Origin: Pasteurella oralis
Lineage (GTDB): Bacteria; Pseudomonadota; Gammaproteobacteria; Enterobacterales; Pasteurellaceae
Assembly (NCBI RefSeq): GCF_002850605.1
Contig: NZ_NXGB01000009.1
Span: forward strand, 1 to 64,000
Direction: 5' to 3'
DNA: 64,000 nucleotides
Shown in pieces: positions 9,313 to 18,748 of this stretch. The translations under genes were made by a program, and so were the position numbers. The notes beneath the pieces were generated by a model. That model made no database searches. It was not told the DNA's origin and saw only the letters and a program-made list of their open reading frames with translations. How positions within the stretch are numbered: the stretch's first letter is position 1; every line of letters begins with the position of its first letter.

Positions 9313-10220
9313 TACGCTTCTCCTTTTTTACTTGGTAATTCAACCCCACTGAAAATTTTAATCACTGCACTATCATCTTCTTTGCCATAACCTGCATTGC
9401 TAGCAGAGGTGAACATATTAAAAGCTGTACTTGCGAGTGGTAATGGGAATTTCAACGACTTCGCAGTATCTGTGACTAAGCCTAAATCTTTGACGAAAAT
9501 ATCCACCATAGATAACGGCGTATAATCACCCTCTACCACGTGTTTCATCCGATTTTCAAACATCCATGAATTACCTGCCGCATTAGTCACTACGTCATAC
9601 ATTAAATCAAGTGGAATTCCTGCACGCGCTGCTAATGCCATTGCTTCAGCACCAGCAGCAATATGAACACCTGCTAATAGCTGGTGCACAATTTTAACTG
9701 TTGAACCTAAACCAATTTCCTCGCCAATGTTATACACTTTGCCTGCTACAGCATCTAACACAGGTTGTAGCTTCGTAAAAGCTTGTTTTGAACCAGACGC
9801 CATTACTGTCATCTCGCCAGCAGCTGCTTTTGCCGCGCCACCAGAAACAGGAGCATCTAACATAAATAAACCTAACTCTGTTAATTTTTGTGAAATTTGT
9901 TGTGCATCTTGGGCAGAAATTGTCGAAGATACCATCACAGCCGTACCAGGTTTCAAATGCGCTGCCAGACCGTTATCACCAAAAAGTACCGCATTGACTT
10001 GATTTGCATTGACTACCAGTAACACAACAGCATCTAAATCTTGTGCAAAACCCACCGCACTTTGTGCAACTTGCTTTGCACCATCTGCTTTAAGCTTTTC
10101 TAAGGCAACGGGGTTAAGATCTACGCCGTAAGTCTCCAAACCTGCACGCACACAAGATTGCGCTGCGCCCATTCCCATAGCTCCTAAACCAATGACTGCA
10201 ACTGAAAAATCTTGATTCAT
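9312..10220 (-). CDS. ltnD: L-threonate dehydrogenase
   Basis: 302 aa from the ATG at 10220 (GGAGG upstream; an in-frame GTG at 10232 lies inside that ribosome site and is rejected). It belongs to the beta-hydroxyacid dehydrogenase family: NAD motif GLGAMGMGAA near the N-terminus, substrate motif DAPVSGGAAKAAAGEM, and the catalytic-lysine helix GSTVKIVHQLLAG. LtnD oxidises L-threonate at C2. It is the first gene of the operon and is divergent from the DeoR-type regulator. Confidence 0.87.
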   Translation of the reverse strand: MNQDFSVAVIGLGAMGMGAAQSCVRAGLETYGVDLNPVALEKLKADGAKQVAQSAVGFAQDLDAVVLLVVNANQVNAVLFGDNGLAAHLKPGTAVMVSSTISAQDAQQISQKLTELGLFMLDAPVSGGAAKAAAGEMTVMASGSKQAFTKLQPVLDAVAGKVYNIGEEIGLGSTVKIVHQLLAGVHIAAGAEAMALAARAGIPLDLMYDVVTNAAGNSWMFENRMKHVVEGDYTPLSMVDIFVKDLGLVTDTAKSLKFPLPLASTAFNMFTSASNAGYGKEDDSAVIKIFSGVELPSKKGEA

Positions 10221-10308
10221 AAGTTCCTCCACCTATTTTTTGAACGAATATTTTACTATTAGTTATATTGCCTATTTTTTACAAATAAATCTGCGATCTA
10301 GATCTCAA

Positions 10309-10340
10309 AAATTAACAATTTAATGTTAATTTTTGTTAAT
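10309..10340. promoter_or_regulatory. Candidate operator of the tetronate regulator
   Basis: AAATTAACA (10309-10317) and TGTTAATTT (10324-10332) form a perfect 9-bp inverted repeat with a 6-base spacer. A further TGTTAAT starts exactly 10 bases later at 10334. It sits in the divergent space between ltnD and the DeoR-type gene, where an operator is expected. The pairing with that regulator is inference. Confidence 0.5.
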
Positions 10341-10436
10341 AAAGTCTATTTATAATACTGCGAAGTTAAATTTTTATACAATAAAGGAGAAATAAGCGTA
10401 TAATTTGCCTGGTTTTATTTGAATGGATGTAAAAGA

Positions 10437-11198
10437 ATGTTAATTCCCGTAGAACGTCAGAAAAAAATTCTTAACTTAATTCATCAGCAAGGTATTATGC
10501 GAATTGCTAATTTAGTCGATATCATGGGTGTTTCCCATATGACAATTCGCCGTGATATCCAAAAACTGGAAGAAAAAGGCAAAGTGGTTTCCGTTTCTGG
10601 AGGCGTGCAGTTATTAGAGCGTTTAATTTCAGAGCCTACTCGTGACGACAAATCATTACTTTTCCACCAACAAAAAGCAGCTATTGGTCTTGCCGCAGCA
10701 GAACTGATTCCCACTAATGCGACAATTTATCTTGATGCAGGTACCACTACATTAGAAATCGCCAAGCAAATTACTGAACGTGAAGATGTGTTAATTATTA
10801 CTAATGATTTTGGTATTGTTGATTTCCTCATCGCAAATGGTCGCTGCGATTTAATTCATACGGGTGGACGAGTATGTAAAGAAAACCGTTCTTCTGTAGG
10901 TGAACTTTCCGCACAATTTCTGCGCAATGTTTCCATTGATTTGGCATTCATTTCTACCTCTTCTTGGAACTTACAAGGTTTAACCACACCTGATGAAGAT
11001 AAATTACCTGTCAAACGGACAATTGTGCAGTCAAGCCAGCGTAATATCCTCGTCACTGACTCATCAAAATACGGCAAAGTTGCTACTTTTCTACTCTATC
11101 CACTAGATACATTTGATCAAATCATCTGTGATAAATCACTCTTGATTAATGCGCAAGAAAAGATTGTTGAAATGGACATTGAGTTGTTATTGGTCTAA
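10437..11198 (+). CDS. DeoR-family transcriptional regulator of the tetronate genes
   Basis: 253 aa from the ATG at 10437 (MLIPVERQKK). An in-frame TTG at 10419 has no better ribosome site. The N-terminal winged helix shows the DeoR signature around MGVSHMTIRRDIQKLEEKG. The C-terminal sugar-phosphate sensor domain includes IYLDAGTTTLEIA and LIHTGGRV. It is transcribed divergently from ltnD, as for YgbI/OtnR-type regulators, and probably represses the otn operon until an intermediate accumulates. Confidence 0.85.
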   Translation: MLIPVERQKKILNLIHQQGIMRIANLVDIMGVSHMTIRRDIQKLEEKGKVVSVSGGVQLLERLISEPTRDDKSLLFHQQKAAIGLAAAELIPTNATIYLDAGTTTLEIAKQITEREDVLIITNDFGIVDFLIANGRCDLIHTGGRVCKENRSSVGELSAQFLRNVSIDLAFISTSSWNLQGLTTPDEDKLPVKRTIVQSSQRNILVTDSSKYGKVATFLLYPLDTFDQIICDKSLLINAQEKIVEMDIELLLV

Positions 11199-11200
11199 AA

Positions 11201-11237
11201 AAGTGCGGTCAGAATTTGCAAGATTTTGACCGCACTT
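11201..11237. terminator. USS inverted-pair terminator between deoR-type gene and pepD
   Basis: AAGTGCGGTCA (11201-11211) pairs perfectly with TGACCGCACTT (11227-11237). It lies between two convergent genes and can serve both. It is a pair of uptake signals used as a terminator stem, a known habit of this family. Confidence 0.75.
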
Positions 11238-11255
11238 CATGCTATGGTTTAACCA

Positions 11256-12716
11256 TTATTTTTTCGGCATTGCCGCTAACAGTTTGGTTAGCAATGTCCA
11301 ATAGGTTTGTACTGCGGGAATATGTACTTTCTCATCTGGTGAATGCGCATTACGAATGGTTGGTCCAATAGAAACCATATCGATATTTGGATAAATTTTC
11401 TTCAACAAACCACATTCTAAGCCCGCATGAATCACTTTGACCACTGGCGCATAACCCAGTACCTCTGCATAGACTTTCTCGGTTAAATTCACAATTGGTG
11501 CATCGCTATGCGGCTCCCAGCCCGGATAGTAGCCACTAAATTCAACATCAGCACCGACCAAAGAAACTAATGATTTCAATAAGCTACCTACATAACGATT
11601 GCCACTATGAATCAGTGAACGAATTAAAATAGTCCCTTTAATATGGGTTTCATCTGTCCGCAATACACCAATACTTAATGAGCTTTCTACTACATTCTCA
11701 AGTACATCACTATTGCGAATGACACCGTTTGGTAACACGTTAAATAAGTGGATAGCTTTATGTGTCGTACTTTGCGAGAACACGGTATCTGCATTTTCCA
11801 CTGGTTGTAGAGTAAATCTAAGATTAGGCTCTACTTTTGCTAGCTCATGCTTTAACAAAATTTCAAAATTTTGCACCGCACTTTGCAATGTTGCTAAGCC
11901 CTCATTAAATGCTAATGTCGCAAAAGCTTCGCGTGGAATCGCATTACGCACAGAACCTCCACGAATCTCACTTAACGCAAACTGAAATTGAGGCTCATTT
12001 TGAGTAAGTTGCGCTAAGAAACGAGCTAATACCTTAATTGCATTGGCGCGCCCTGTATGAATGTCCCCACCCGAATGTCCACCAGACAAGCCTTTTAACA
12101 CTAATTGATAGCTCTGTTCAAACGTATTCAGTTTACGTTCAATTTCTAATGAAATATTGGCATTTTCACCACCAGCACAACCAATATAAATTTCGCCATT
12201 CTCCTCCGTATCCGTATTAATCATGACTTCACTTTGTAACCAGTTTGGACGTAAACCAATTGCGCCTTCCATCCCAGCTTCTTCAGTCATGGTTAATAAT
12301 ACTTCAAGTGGAGGATGAGCCAGATCATCACTGTCTAATACTGCCAATGCAGATGCCATCCCAATCCCATTATCTGCCCCCAAAGTGGTGCCGCGTGCTT
12401 TCACCCACTCACCATCAATATAGGCTTGAATGGGATCTCGGCTAAAATCATGCACAGTCCCTTCATTTGCTTGTGGTACCATATCTAAATGTGCCTGTAA
12501 CGCTACAGGTACATGATCTTCCATATCTGCTGTTGCTGGCTTACGAATCAGAATATTACCCGCTTCATCACGTTGTGCGTAAAAGCCTTTTCCTTTCGCC
12601 CAATGTATAATGAACTGTGCAATTTGTTCTTCTTGATAAGATGGATGTGGGATGGCGCAGATTTGACCAAACCATTTCCATAATAATTTTGGCTGTAATG
12701 TTTGAATCTCTGACAT
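11256..12716 (-). CDS. pepD: Aminoacyl-histidine dipeptidase (peptidase D)
   Basis: 486 aa, the expected length for PepD of the M20 metallopeptidase family. The di-zinc site residues are visible: His76 and Asp78 in QAHLDMVPQ, Asp115 in LGADNGIG, and Glu145-Glu146 in MTEEAGMEG, with a later NAHSPDE motif near the C-terminus. It hydrolyses Xaa-His dipeptides such as carnosine in the cytoplasm. It is divergent from gpt across 151 bases and unrelated to the flanking sugar genes. Confidence 0.93.
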   Translation of the reverse strand: MSEIQTLQPKLLWKWFGQICAIPHPSYQEEQIAQFIIHWAKGKGFYAQRDEAGNILIRKPATADMEDHVPVALQAHLDMVPQANEGTVHDFSRDPIQAYIDGEWVKARGTTLGADNGIGMASALAVLDSDDLAHPPLEVLLTMTEEAGMEGAIGLRPNWLQSEVMINTDTEENGEIYIGCAGGENANISLEIERKLNTFEQSYQLVLKGLSGGHSGGDIHTGRANAIKVLARFLAQLTQNEPQFQFALSEIRGGSVRNAIPREAFATLAFNEGLATLQSAVQNFEILLKHELAKVEPNLRFTLQPVENADTVFSQSTTHKAIHLFNVLPNGVIRNSDVLENVVESSLSIGVLRTDETHIKGTILIRSLIHSGNRYVGSLLKSLVSLVGADVEFSGYYPGWEPHSDAPIVNLTEKVYAEVLGYAPVVKVIHAGLECGLLKKIYPNIDMVSIGPTIRNAHSPDEKVHIPAVQTYWTLLTKLLAAMPKK

Positions 12717-12867
12717 AACTCCTCCGATTTTGAAATCCGTTATTATGTTGTCTATAAAAATGCGAAAAAAACCAGCAAAATTATAGCATAAAAGGCTATT
12801 TCAGGTTATCCTAACGCAATTTTATTTTATGGGCAAAATTGCCCTCTTATTTTAAAAAGGTGTGTTT

Positions 12868-13329
12868 ATGAGCGAAAAATATGTAGTGACGTGGGATATG
12901 TTCCAAATGCACGCACGTAAATTATCAGAGCGTTTACTACCCGCCTCTCAATGGAAAGGGATTATCGCAGTCAGTCGTGGTGGCTTATTTCCTGCAGCTG
13001 TGTTAGCGCGTGAATTAGGTATTCGTCATGTAGAAACTGTTTGTATTGCAAGCTATCATGATCATGTTGAACAAGGCGAACTCAAAGTATTACACCGTGC
13101 AGAAGGTGATGGCGATGGTTTTATCGTGGTTGATGATTTAGTTGATACAGGTAATACTGCACGTGCAATCCGTGAAATGTATCCAAAAGCAAGATTTGTC
13201 ACAGTATTTGCAAAACCCGCTGGTGCACCGTTAGTGGATGACTATGTTATTGATATCCCACAAAATACATGGATCGAACAACCTTGGGATTTAGGCTTAA
13301 CTTTCGTTCCGCCTCTTGCAAGAAAATAA
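12868..13329 (+). CDS. gpt: Xanthine-guanine phosphoribosyltransferase
   Basis: 153 aa from the ATG at 12868 (AAAAAGG upstream). An in-frame ATG six bases earlier is less well placed. The PRPP-binding loop [12 protein letters not shown] and the early [17 protein letters not shown] are diagnostic of type I phosphoribosyltransferases of the Gpt type. It salvages guanine and xanthine at the membrane face. Single gene, closed by the terminator at 13357-13386. Confidence 0.93.
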   Translation: MSEKYVVTWDMFQMHARKLSERLLPASQWKGIIAVSRGGLFPAAVLARELGIRHVETVCIASYHDHVEQGELKVLHRAEGDGDGFIVVDDLVDTGNTARAIREMYPKARFVTVFAKPAGAPLVDDYVIDIPQNTWIEQPWDLGLTFVPPLARK

Positions 13330-13356
13330 ATTTTGCAAACATTAAACAAGCAAATA

Positions 13357-13386
13357 AAAATGCGAGTTTTTCAACTCGCATTTTTT
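13357..13386. terminator. Bidirectional terminator between gpt and uxuA
   Basis: AAAAATGCGAGTT and AACTCGCATTTTT pair around a 4-base loop, with A-runs and T-runs on either side. It serves the convergent gpt and uxuA. Confidence 0.9.
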
Positions 13387-13401
13387 CTCTACGTTTTTAC
13401 G

Positions 13402-14586
13402 CTACTTTTCAAAATAGACTTTTTTAAGTGCTAATTCCAAGCCTCTAAATTCTGCTAAACCTTTTAAACGACCAATCGCTGAATAGCCAGGATTAGTTTT
13501 TTTATTCAGATCATCAAGCATTTGATGACCGTGATCTGGACGCATTGGTATTAAACGATAATTCCCATTAGCTTTTCGTCTGTATTCTTCCGTTAAGAGA
13601 GCCTTTACAACCTTAAACATATCTACATCGCCCTCTAAATGTGCGGCCTCGTGAAAGCTCAGTGGATTGTCTTCACGGCAGGTAGAACGTAAATGTGCAA
13701 AGTAAATGCGATCAGAGAATTGTTCCGTCATTTTCACTAAGTCATTATCTGAACGAACCCCATAAGATCCCGTACACATTGTAAAACCATTCGCCGTTAA
13801 TGGTTGTGTTTTGACAAACCATTGCATATCCTCAATTGTCGAAACAATACGTGGTAGACCTAAAATTGGGCGAGGAGGATCATCAGGATGAATTGCCATT
13901 TTAATTCCCACTTCTTCTGCGACAGGAATAATCTCATTTAAGAAATACGCCAAATGCGTACGGAATTTTTCTGGAGTGATATTTTGATAACGATCTAACT
14001 GCCCTTGGAATTCGCTTAGTGTATAGCCTTCTTCCGCACCAGGTAAACCTGCAATAATATTATTCGTCAATTGTTGAATATCCTGCTCACTCATTTTTTC
14101 GAAATAAGCTTTTGCTTGCGAACATTCTTCAACAGAATAACTTTGCTCCGCATTCGGACGTTTTAAAATATAAAGTTCAAAGGCAGCAAAGGCAATATGA
14201 TCAAATCGCAATGCTTTTGACCCATCTGGCATTTGGTATGCCAAATCTGTACGCGTCCAATCTAACACAGGCATAAAATTATAACACACCGTATCAATAC
14301 CACATTGAGCAAGATGGCGCAGTGTTTGCTTATAGTTATCAATCCATTGCTGATATTGTCCCGTTTGTGTTTTAATTTCTTCGTGAACCGGTACACTTTC
14401 TACTACTGACCAAACCAAACCAGCTTGTTCAATCTCTGCTTTACGTTTTTCAATCTCTTCTACTGACCAAATTTGCCCATTTGGAATATGATGAAGCGCA
14501 GTGACAATTCCCGTTGCGCCAGCTTGACGAATATCTGCTAGTGAAACAGGATCTTTTGGTCCATACCAACGCCATGTTTGTTCCAT
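13402..14586 (-). CDS. uxuA: Mannonate dehydratase
   Basis: 394 aa from the ATG at 14586 ([10 protein letters not shown]), the same length as the enterobacterial enzyme; the in-frame extension upstream is dropped. It dehydrates D-mannonate to 2-keto-3-deoxygluconate (KDG). Recognisable parts are the N-terminal [20 protein letters not shown] in the middle, TGSYGVR, and MRPDHGHQ near the C-terminus, which hold metal ligands. It is downstream of uxuR, with 261 bases between containing a coding-like remnant. Expression is probably under UxuR. Confidence 0.95.
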   Translation of the reverse strand: MEQTWRWYGPKDPVSLADIRQAGATGIVTALHHIPNGQIWSVEEIEKRKAEIEQAGLVWSVVESVPVHEEIKTQTGQYQQWIDNYKQTLRHLAQCGIDTVCYNFMPVLDWTRTDLAYQMPDGSKALRFDHIAFAAFELYILKRPNAEQSYSVEECSQAKAYFEKMSEQDIQQLTNNIIAGLPGAEEGYTLSEFQGQLDRYQNITPEKFRTHLAYFLNEIIPVAEEVGIKMAIHPDDPPRPILGLPRIVSTIEDMQWFVKTQPLTANGFTMCTGSYGVRSDNDLVKMTEQFSDRIYFAHLRSTCREDNPLSFHEAAHLEGDVDMFKVVKALLTEEYRRKANGNYRLIPMRPDHGHQMLDDLNKKTNPGYSAIGRLKGLAEFRGLELALKKVYFEK

Positions 14587-14651
14587 AAGAATTTCTCCAT
14601 TCAAAATTATTTGGCTTTATAAATATGATCATTCTGTCATCAAACATATCA

Positions 14652-14855
14652 CTACCTACCCTTTGCTATACTTTTTATGGAGGAACATCTCATTCTCATC
14701 GGATCTTCTTGTAACACTTTTGCTTCTTGTGTTCCATAAGATTCAATAGTAGTATGCTCTAGGTAAACTTCATATCCATCAGACAACAATTCGATTACTT
14801 TAGGAGCTCAATCGAATTTTCCGACTTTGAACGCCAATGTAGCAATATCAAATCC
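14652..14855 (-). pseudogene. Coding-like remnant between uxuR and uxuA, unidentified
   Basis: Read on the minus strand from 14855, a 68-codon frame has only one internal stop (TGA at 14810-14808) before TAG at 14652. After that stop the translation runs APKVIELLSDGYEVYLEHTT, then IESYGTQEAKVLQEDPMRM, which has the composition of a real alpha/beta protein. There is no start codon with a ribosome site and the frame begins inside the end of uxuR. I could not assign a family. It may be the tail of a gene once located here, or chance. Confidence 0.35.
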
Positions 14856-15594
14856 CAACAAAGACTGGATTTCGATTAAACAAATAACCATCAAAATTAG
14901 GGTCATCAAGATCAGATAATTCAAATAATTTCTGTTTTACATTTTCAAGATGCTGCCACATGGTTTTTTTAGCAAGCGCAGGATCTTTTCGTTGAATACT
15001 ATTGAGAATCGCTTCATGATCTTTTAACCATAATCGACGATAATGATGTACTTTAATATGCGAATGAAGCCCTTTCCACATCGGATTAGAACGATATTTC
15101 CATAGCTCTTTTTGCATCTGAATTAAAACTTCATTCTGCGTTATTTCTGCAATCGCAGTATGAAATTCTTCATCTTCAGAATAATCATCATCACCGCCTT
15201 TCTCTAAAGTGATATATTCGCGCTTTAAAATTTCCTTCAAGCGTACAATATCATTACGGTTTGCTTGAATTGCTGCAAATTCAACAATACTACTTTCTAA
15301 TAATTGTCGAGCTTGCAACAATTCAAATGGTCCTACATCTAAATAATCAAAACTATCATTACTACTTGGTAAATTAATGACATAGACACCAGAACCCTTT
15401 TTAACAGAAATCAGGTTCTCTAGTTCCAACATAATTAATGCTTCTCTAACGACAGTCCGACTGACTTCAAAACGTTCCGCAATATCACGCTCTGGAGGTA
15501 ATCGCTCACCAATTGTATAAATCCCTTTGCGAAGCTCGTCTTTTAATAATTCACCAATTTTTTTATAAGATCGTAATGGATAGTTTTTACTCAT
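14848..15594 (-). CDS. uxuR: GntR/FadR-family regulator of hexuronate genes
   Basis: 248 aa. The N-terminal winged helix contains ERLPPERDIAERFEVSRTVVREALIMLE, typical of the FadR subfamily. The all-helical C-terminal effector domain carries GPFELLQARQLLES and MWQHLENVKQ, closely resembling the UxuR/ExuR group. Its ligand is expected to be fructuronate or a similar uronate. It lies between dctP and uxuA on the same strand, and a UxuR-like half-palindrome (15644-15655) sits just upstream, suggesting autoregulation. Confidence 0.88.
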   Translation of the reverse strand: MSKNYPLRSYKKIGELLKDELRKGIYTIGERLPPERDIAERFEVSRTVVREALIMLELENLISVKKGSGVYVINLPSSNDSFDYLDVGPFELLQARQLLESSIVEFAAIQANRNDIVRLKEILKREYITLEKGGDDDYSEDEEFHTAIAEITQNEVLIQMQKELWKYRSNPMWKGLHSHIKVHHYRRLWLKDHEAILNSIQRKDPALAKKTMWQHLENVKQKLFELSDLDDPNFDGYLFNRNPVFVGI

Positions 15595-15630
15595 AATTAA
15601 AAAGCCTTAAATACTACAAACAATAACAGT

Positions 15631-15655
15631 ACCAATTTAAATATTGGTATAACAA
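15631..15655. promoter_or_regulatory. uxuR: Candidate UxuR site upstream of uxuR
   Basis: TTGGTATAACAA at 15644-15655 differs at one base from the palindrome TTGGTATACCAA, the core of the enterobacterial UxuR/ExuR consensus as I recall it. It overlaps an outward inverted repeat ACCAAT-N6-ATTGGT (15631-15648). It is placed 36-64 bases before the uxuR start, suitable for autoregulation. Confidence 0.5.
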
Positions 15656-15677
15656 ATTATAATTTAATATAACATAA

Positions 15678-16652
15678 CTACTGTATTTTACGGATCTCTT
15701 CTACAATTTTGTATGTGTCAGGATCTGTTTTTTGTAATTCTTCGTACATTGGAATAACCGCAGCTTTAAATGTCGATTTGTCTACTTCAGCAAAGGTTGA
15801 CCCCTGCTTAATCGCAGATTCTCTTTCTTTATTTTCAGAAGCAACCCAAAGCGCTTGCATTTTAACCGTAGCCTCATTAGCGGCTTGCTTCAATGCTTTT
15901 TGTTCATTTTCACTTAAACCATCCCATACTTTTGCTGAAATCACTAACACATCAGGTACCATAGTGTGTTCATCTAAACTAAAATATTTAGATACTTCAC
16001 TATGGCGGCTCAATGTATAAGACGGAATGTTATTTTCAGCAGCATCAACTACTCCTTGCTGCAGAGCTGTATAAAGCTCACCATAAGCTAATGGTGTTGG
16101 ATTTCCTCCTAAGAATTTCACCATATTGACTGCTGTTGGACTAGGCTGGACTCGTACTTTCAAGCCTTTTAAATCCGCAGGTGCTTTAATCGGTTTTGAT
16201 GTATAGAAACTTCTTGCCCCAGCATCTAAGTAAGCTAAACCAATAAAGCCATTTTCTTTCGATGACTGTAAAATATTTTGTCCAATTGGACTTTCCATCA
16301 CTTTATAATAATGTTCCTTACTGTTAAATAAATAAGGCAAATTATATACACCATATGGTTTACTAAAAGCTTCTAATTCAGCAGCATTCGATTTTGCTAA
16401 TGCTAAAGCGCCCTTTTGTACAAGTTCTAAAGACTCACGTTGTGAACCAAGTTGAGCATCGGGATAAACACGAATTTTAAGCTCGCCATTTGTTAATGCT
16501 TCAGTACGCTTCGCCATGAATTGTAATGCTTCATGAACTGGATGCGCCCTATTTTGATTATGGCTTAATTTTAAAGTCGTACTTGCTAATACATTAAGAG
16601 AAAGCCCCAATGCAATCGCAGTAATAACCACATTTAATGAGAATTTTTTCAT
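15678..16652 (-). CDS. TRAP transporter substrate-binding protein (DctP family)
   Basis: 324 aa from the ATG at 16652, spaced six bases from AAAGGAG; an ATG six bases earlier abuts the ribosome site. A signal peptide (ending near LNVLAS) directs it to the periplasm. Family landmarks are YPDAQLGSQRESLELVQKGAL and LKGLKVRVQPSPTAV, with the conserved arginine that binds a carboxylate. Placement with UxuR, QM subunits and uronate enzymes makes glucuronate or fructuronate the probable ligand. The gene is divergent from its membrane subunits across a shared control region. Confidence 0.88.
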   Translation of the reverse strand: MKKFSLNVVITAIALGLSLNVLASTTLKLSHNQNRAHPVHEALQFMAKRTEALTNGELKIRVYPDAQLGSQRESLELVQKGALALAKSNAAELEAFSKPYGVYNLPYLFNSKEHYYKVMESPIGQNILQSSKENGFIGLAYLDAGARSFYTSKPIKAPADLKGLKVRVQPSPTAVNMVKFLGGNPTPLAYGELYTALQQGVVDAAENNIPSYTLSRHSEVSKYFSLDEHTMVPDVLVISAKVWDGLSENEQKALKQAANEATVKMQALWVASENKERESAIKQGSTFAEVDKSTFKAAVIPMYEELQKTDPDTYKIVEEIRKIQ

Positions 16653-16704
16653 AATCATCTCCTTTCATTTCATTCACTTTAGATCTATAAGAGTAATACC
16701 CCAT

Positions 16705-16716
16705 TTGGCATGCCAA
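16705..16716. promoter_or_regulatory. UxuR-like operator on the dctP side
   Basis: TTGGCATGCCAA is a perfect 12-bp palindrome with the TTGG/CCAA half sites expected for UxuR. It lies 53 bases upstream of the dctP ATG. Assignment to UxuR is by similarity and context. Confidence 0.55.
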
Positions 16717-16761
16717 TAATTGTATTTTTTTTCGTTTTAGTCAAAATTATTTATCTAAAAA

Positions 16762-16777
16762 TGAGACCAAAATCACA
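16762..16777. promoter_or_regulatory. CRP-like site 1 in the TRAP control region
   Basis: TGAGA-N6-TCACA matches the CRP consensus TGTGA-N6-TCACA at nine of ten positions. It is positioned between the two UxuR-like palindromes and could serve dctP. Confidence 0.5.
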
Positions 16778-16786
16778 AAATAAACA

Positions 16787-16804
16787 AAATTGGAATTCCA
16801 ATTT
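16787..16804. promoter_or_regulatory. UxuR-like operator on the dctQM side
   Basis: AAATTGGAATTCCAATTT is an 18-bp perfect palindrome. It equals the recalled UxuR/ExuR consensus except for the four central bases. It lies 82 bases upstream of the dctQ ATG. Confidence 0.65.
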
Positions 16805-16810
16805 AAAAAA

Positions 16811-16826
16811 TGTGACCTCGATCTCA
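16811..16826. promoter_or_regulatory. CRP-like site 2 in the TRAP control region
   Basis: TGTGA-N6-TCTCA matches nine of ten CRP consensus positions. It lies only six bases after the 18-bp UxuR-like palindrome, so activator and repressor may compete. Confidence 0.5.
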
Positions 16827-16885
16827 TTTAAAATGGTGTGATTATTATAGAATTTGCTGCATATTTATCATTACAGGAGGGATTC

Positions 16886-17374
16886 ATGGAAAAATTGTTT
16901 AAATTGGTGAACCAAATATTAATTGCTTTCTTAGTTTCACTTTCCGCAGTACTTGTAATCTGTGTCGTTTGGCAAGTCATCTCTCGTTATATTCTCAGCT
17001 CAGCAAGCATTGTAACTGATGAACTAGCTCGCTTTCTCTTTATGTGGGTAGGTCTTATCGGCGCAGCTTATGCAACGGGATTAAAAAGACATCTTGCGAT
17101 TGATTTATTACTCATGAAAAGTAAAGGAAAAAATAAAACACTTCTTGAAATCTTTATTTCTTGCGTAATGCTCTTTTTTGCAGGATTTATTCTTGTTTAT
17201 GGTGGTGCTAATCTTGCTTGGGATACTCATGTATCAGGACAGATTTCACCATCACTTAGTATAGACATGGGGCTTGTTTACCTTTGTTTACCTGTTTCTG
17301 GAATCATTATGATGTTCTATATTCTTATAGACCTTATTTCAAAATTTAATAAAACTGGTCAACAACTTAATTAA
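16886..17374 (+). CDS. TRAP transporter small membrane subunit (DctQ family)
   Basis: 162 aa from the ATG at 16886, with AGGAGGG just upstream; the longer in-frame extension has no ribosome site. Four hydrophobic segments and the motif RFLFMWVGLIGAAYATGLKRHL are typical of DctQ. It bridges the periplasmic binding protein and the large subunit for Na+-driven uptake, here probably of uronates. It is the first gene of a six-gene rightward operon. Confidence 0.88.
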   Translation: MEKLFKLVNQILIAFLVSLSAVLVICVVWQVISRYILSSASIVTDELARFLFMWVGLIGAAYATGLKRHLAIDLLLMKSKGKNKTLLEIFISCVMLFFAGFILVYGGANLAWDTHVSGQISPSLSIDMGLVYLCLPVSGIIMMFYILIDLISKFNKTGQQLN

Positions 17375-17388
17375 GGAGCAACTTACTT

Positions 17389-18699
17389 ATGGAATGGACA
17401 AGTATTCTCGCCCTTTTTGGCTCTTTCGTTTTAATGTTAGTACTTTCAGTGCCAATTTCCTTTGCTATTGCAATTTCAACATTAATCACGATTACAATTA
17501 GTTTACCATTAGATGGAGCCTTAACTGTTGTCACTCAAAAAATGGCATCTGGTTTAGATAATTTTGCGTTGTTAGCAATCCCCTTTTTTATTTTAGCGGG
17601 TAATATCATGAATCGTGGAGGCATTGCCATCCGCTTAATTGCTCTCGCTAAAGCATTAGGCGCTAGATTACCAGGCTCACTATTCCACAGTAATGTACTT
17701 GCCAATATGCTATTTGGCTCAATTTCTGGCTCCGCCGTTGCCTCAGCAGCTGCAATGGGAGGGATCATGTCACCTTTACAAAAGAAAGAAGGTTATGACC
17801 CTGAGATTTCAGCTGCAGTCAATATTGCATCTTGTCCAACAGGATTACTTATCCCACCAAGTAATACTTTGATTGTTTATTCTCTTGTTTCAGGTGGTAC
17901 CTCTATTTCCGCTCTCTTTCTCGCAGGTTATCTTCCAGGCATGCTAATGGGATTAGGCATAATGCTTGTAGCGGGCTTTATTGCCAAACGTAAAAATTAT
18001 CCCCTAGAACCTGCGCCAAGTTGCAAAGATGTCATGCTAAAAACTATTGATGCATTACCCTCTTTATTACTTATTTTTATTGTCATTGGTGGCATTATTG
18101 CTGGAATATTTACTGCAACAGAAGCCTCTGCAATTGCCGTCATCTATACTTTAATTCTTGCTGTTGGATTCTATAAAGAAGTAAAAATTAAAGAACTCCC
18201 AGCAATCATTCTAGAATCAAGCATAACAACAGCAATTGTTTTATTACTCATAGGTGCCTCATCCGGCATGTCTTGGGCAATGGCAAATGCAGATATTCCT
18301 TATTTGATCCAAGATGCCTTACTCGCTGTTTCTGCTAATCCAATTATTATTATGCTCTTTATCACTGTACTTTTATTAATCGTTGGTACTTTTATGGATA
18401 TGACGCCAGCAGTGTTAATTTTCACACCTATTTTCTTACCTATTGCGATGGAACTCGGCATTGATCCCGTTCATTTCGGTATCATCATGACCTTTAACCT
18501 TTGTATTGGTATCTGTACACCACCTGTTGGTAGCGCGTTATTTATTGGCTGCTCAGTAGGTCATGTGAGTATTGATCGAGTATTAAAACCGATGTTGCCA
18601 TTTTTCGTTGCACTCATTGTCACGTTATTAATGGTGACATTCATCCCTGATATCAGCTTATTACTGCCTAAATTATTCCTTAATTATTCACCCATGTAA
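17389..18699 (+). CDS. TRAP transporter large membrane subunit (DctM family)
   Basis: 436 aa, strongly hydrophobic with about twelve segments, the normal size for DctM. The motif FGSISGSAVASAAAMGGIM and the second CTPPVGSALFIG are characteristic helical-hairpin sequences of this family. It starts 15 bases after dctQ with an AAGGAG ribosome site. It forms the conducting subunit for the same, probably uronate, transporter. Confidence 0.9.
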   Translation: MEWTSILALFGSFVLMLVLSVPISFAIAISTLITITISLPLDGALTVVTQKMASGLDNFALLAIPFFILAGNIMNRGGIAIRLIALAKALGARLPGSLFHSNVLANMLFGSISGSAVASAAAMGGIMSPLQKKEGYDPEISAAVNIASCPTGLLIPPSNTLIVYSLVSGGTSISALFLAGYLPGMLMGLGIMLVAGFIAKRKNYPLEPAPSCKDVMLKTIDALPSLLLIFIVIGGIIAGIFTATEASAIAVIYTLILAVGFYKEVKIKELPAIILESSITTAIVLLLIGASSGMSWAMANADIPYLIQDALLAVSANPIIIMLFITVLLLIVGTFMDMTPAVLIFTPIFLPIAMELGIDPVHFGIIMTFNLCIGICTPPVGSALFIGCSVGHVSIDRVLKPMLPFFVALIVTLLMVTFIPDISLLLPKLFLNYSPM

Positions 18700-18748
18700 T
18701 TAAATCATTTAGGTAAACCTCGAATACAGTTATTGATAAGGAAAAATT

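Noticed and set aside
14450-14647. 65-aa minus-strand frame at the uxuA start
   Set aside because: It is a frame-shifted shadow of uxuA and its leader, with no ribosome site.
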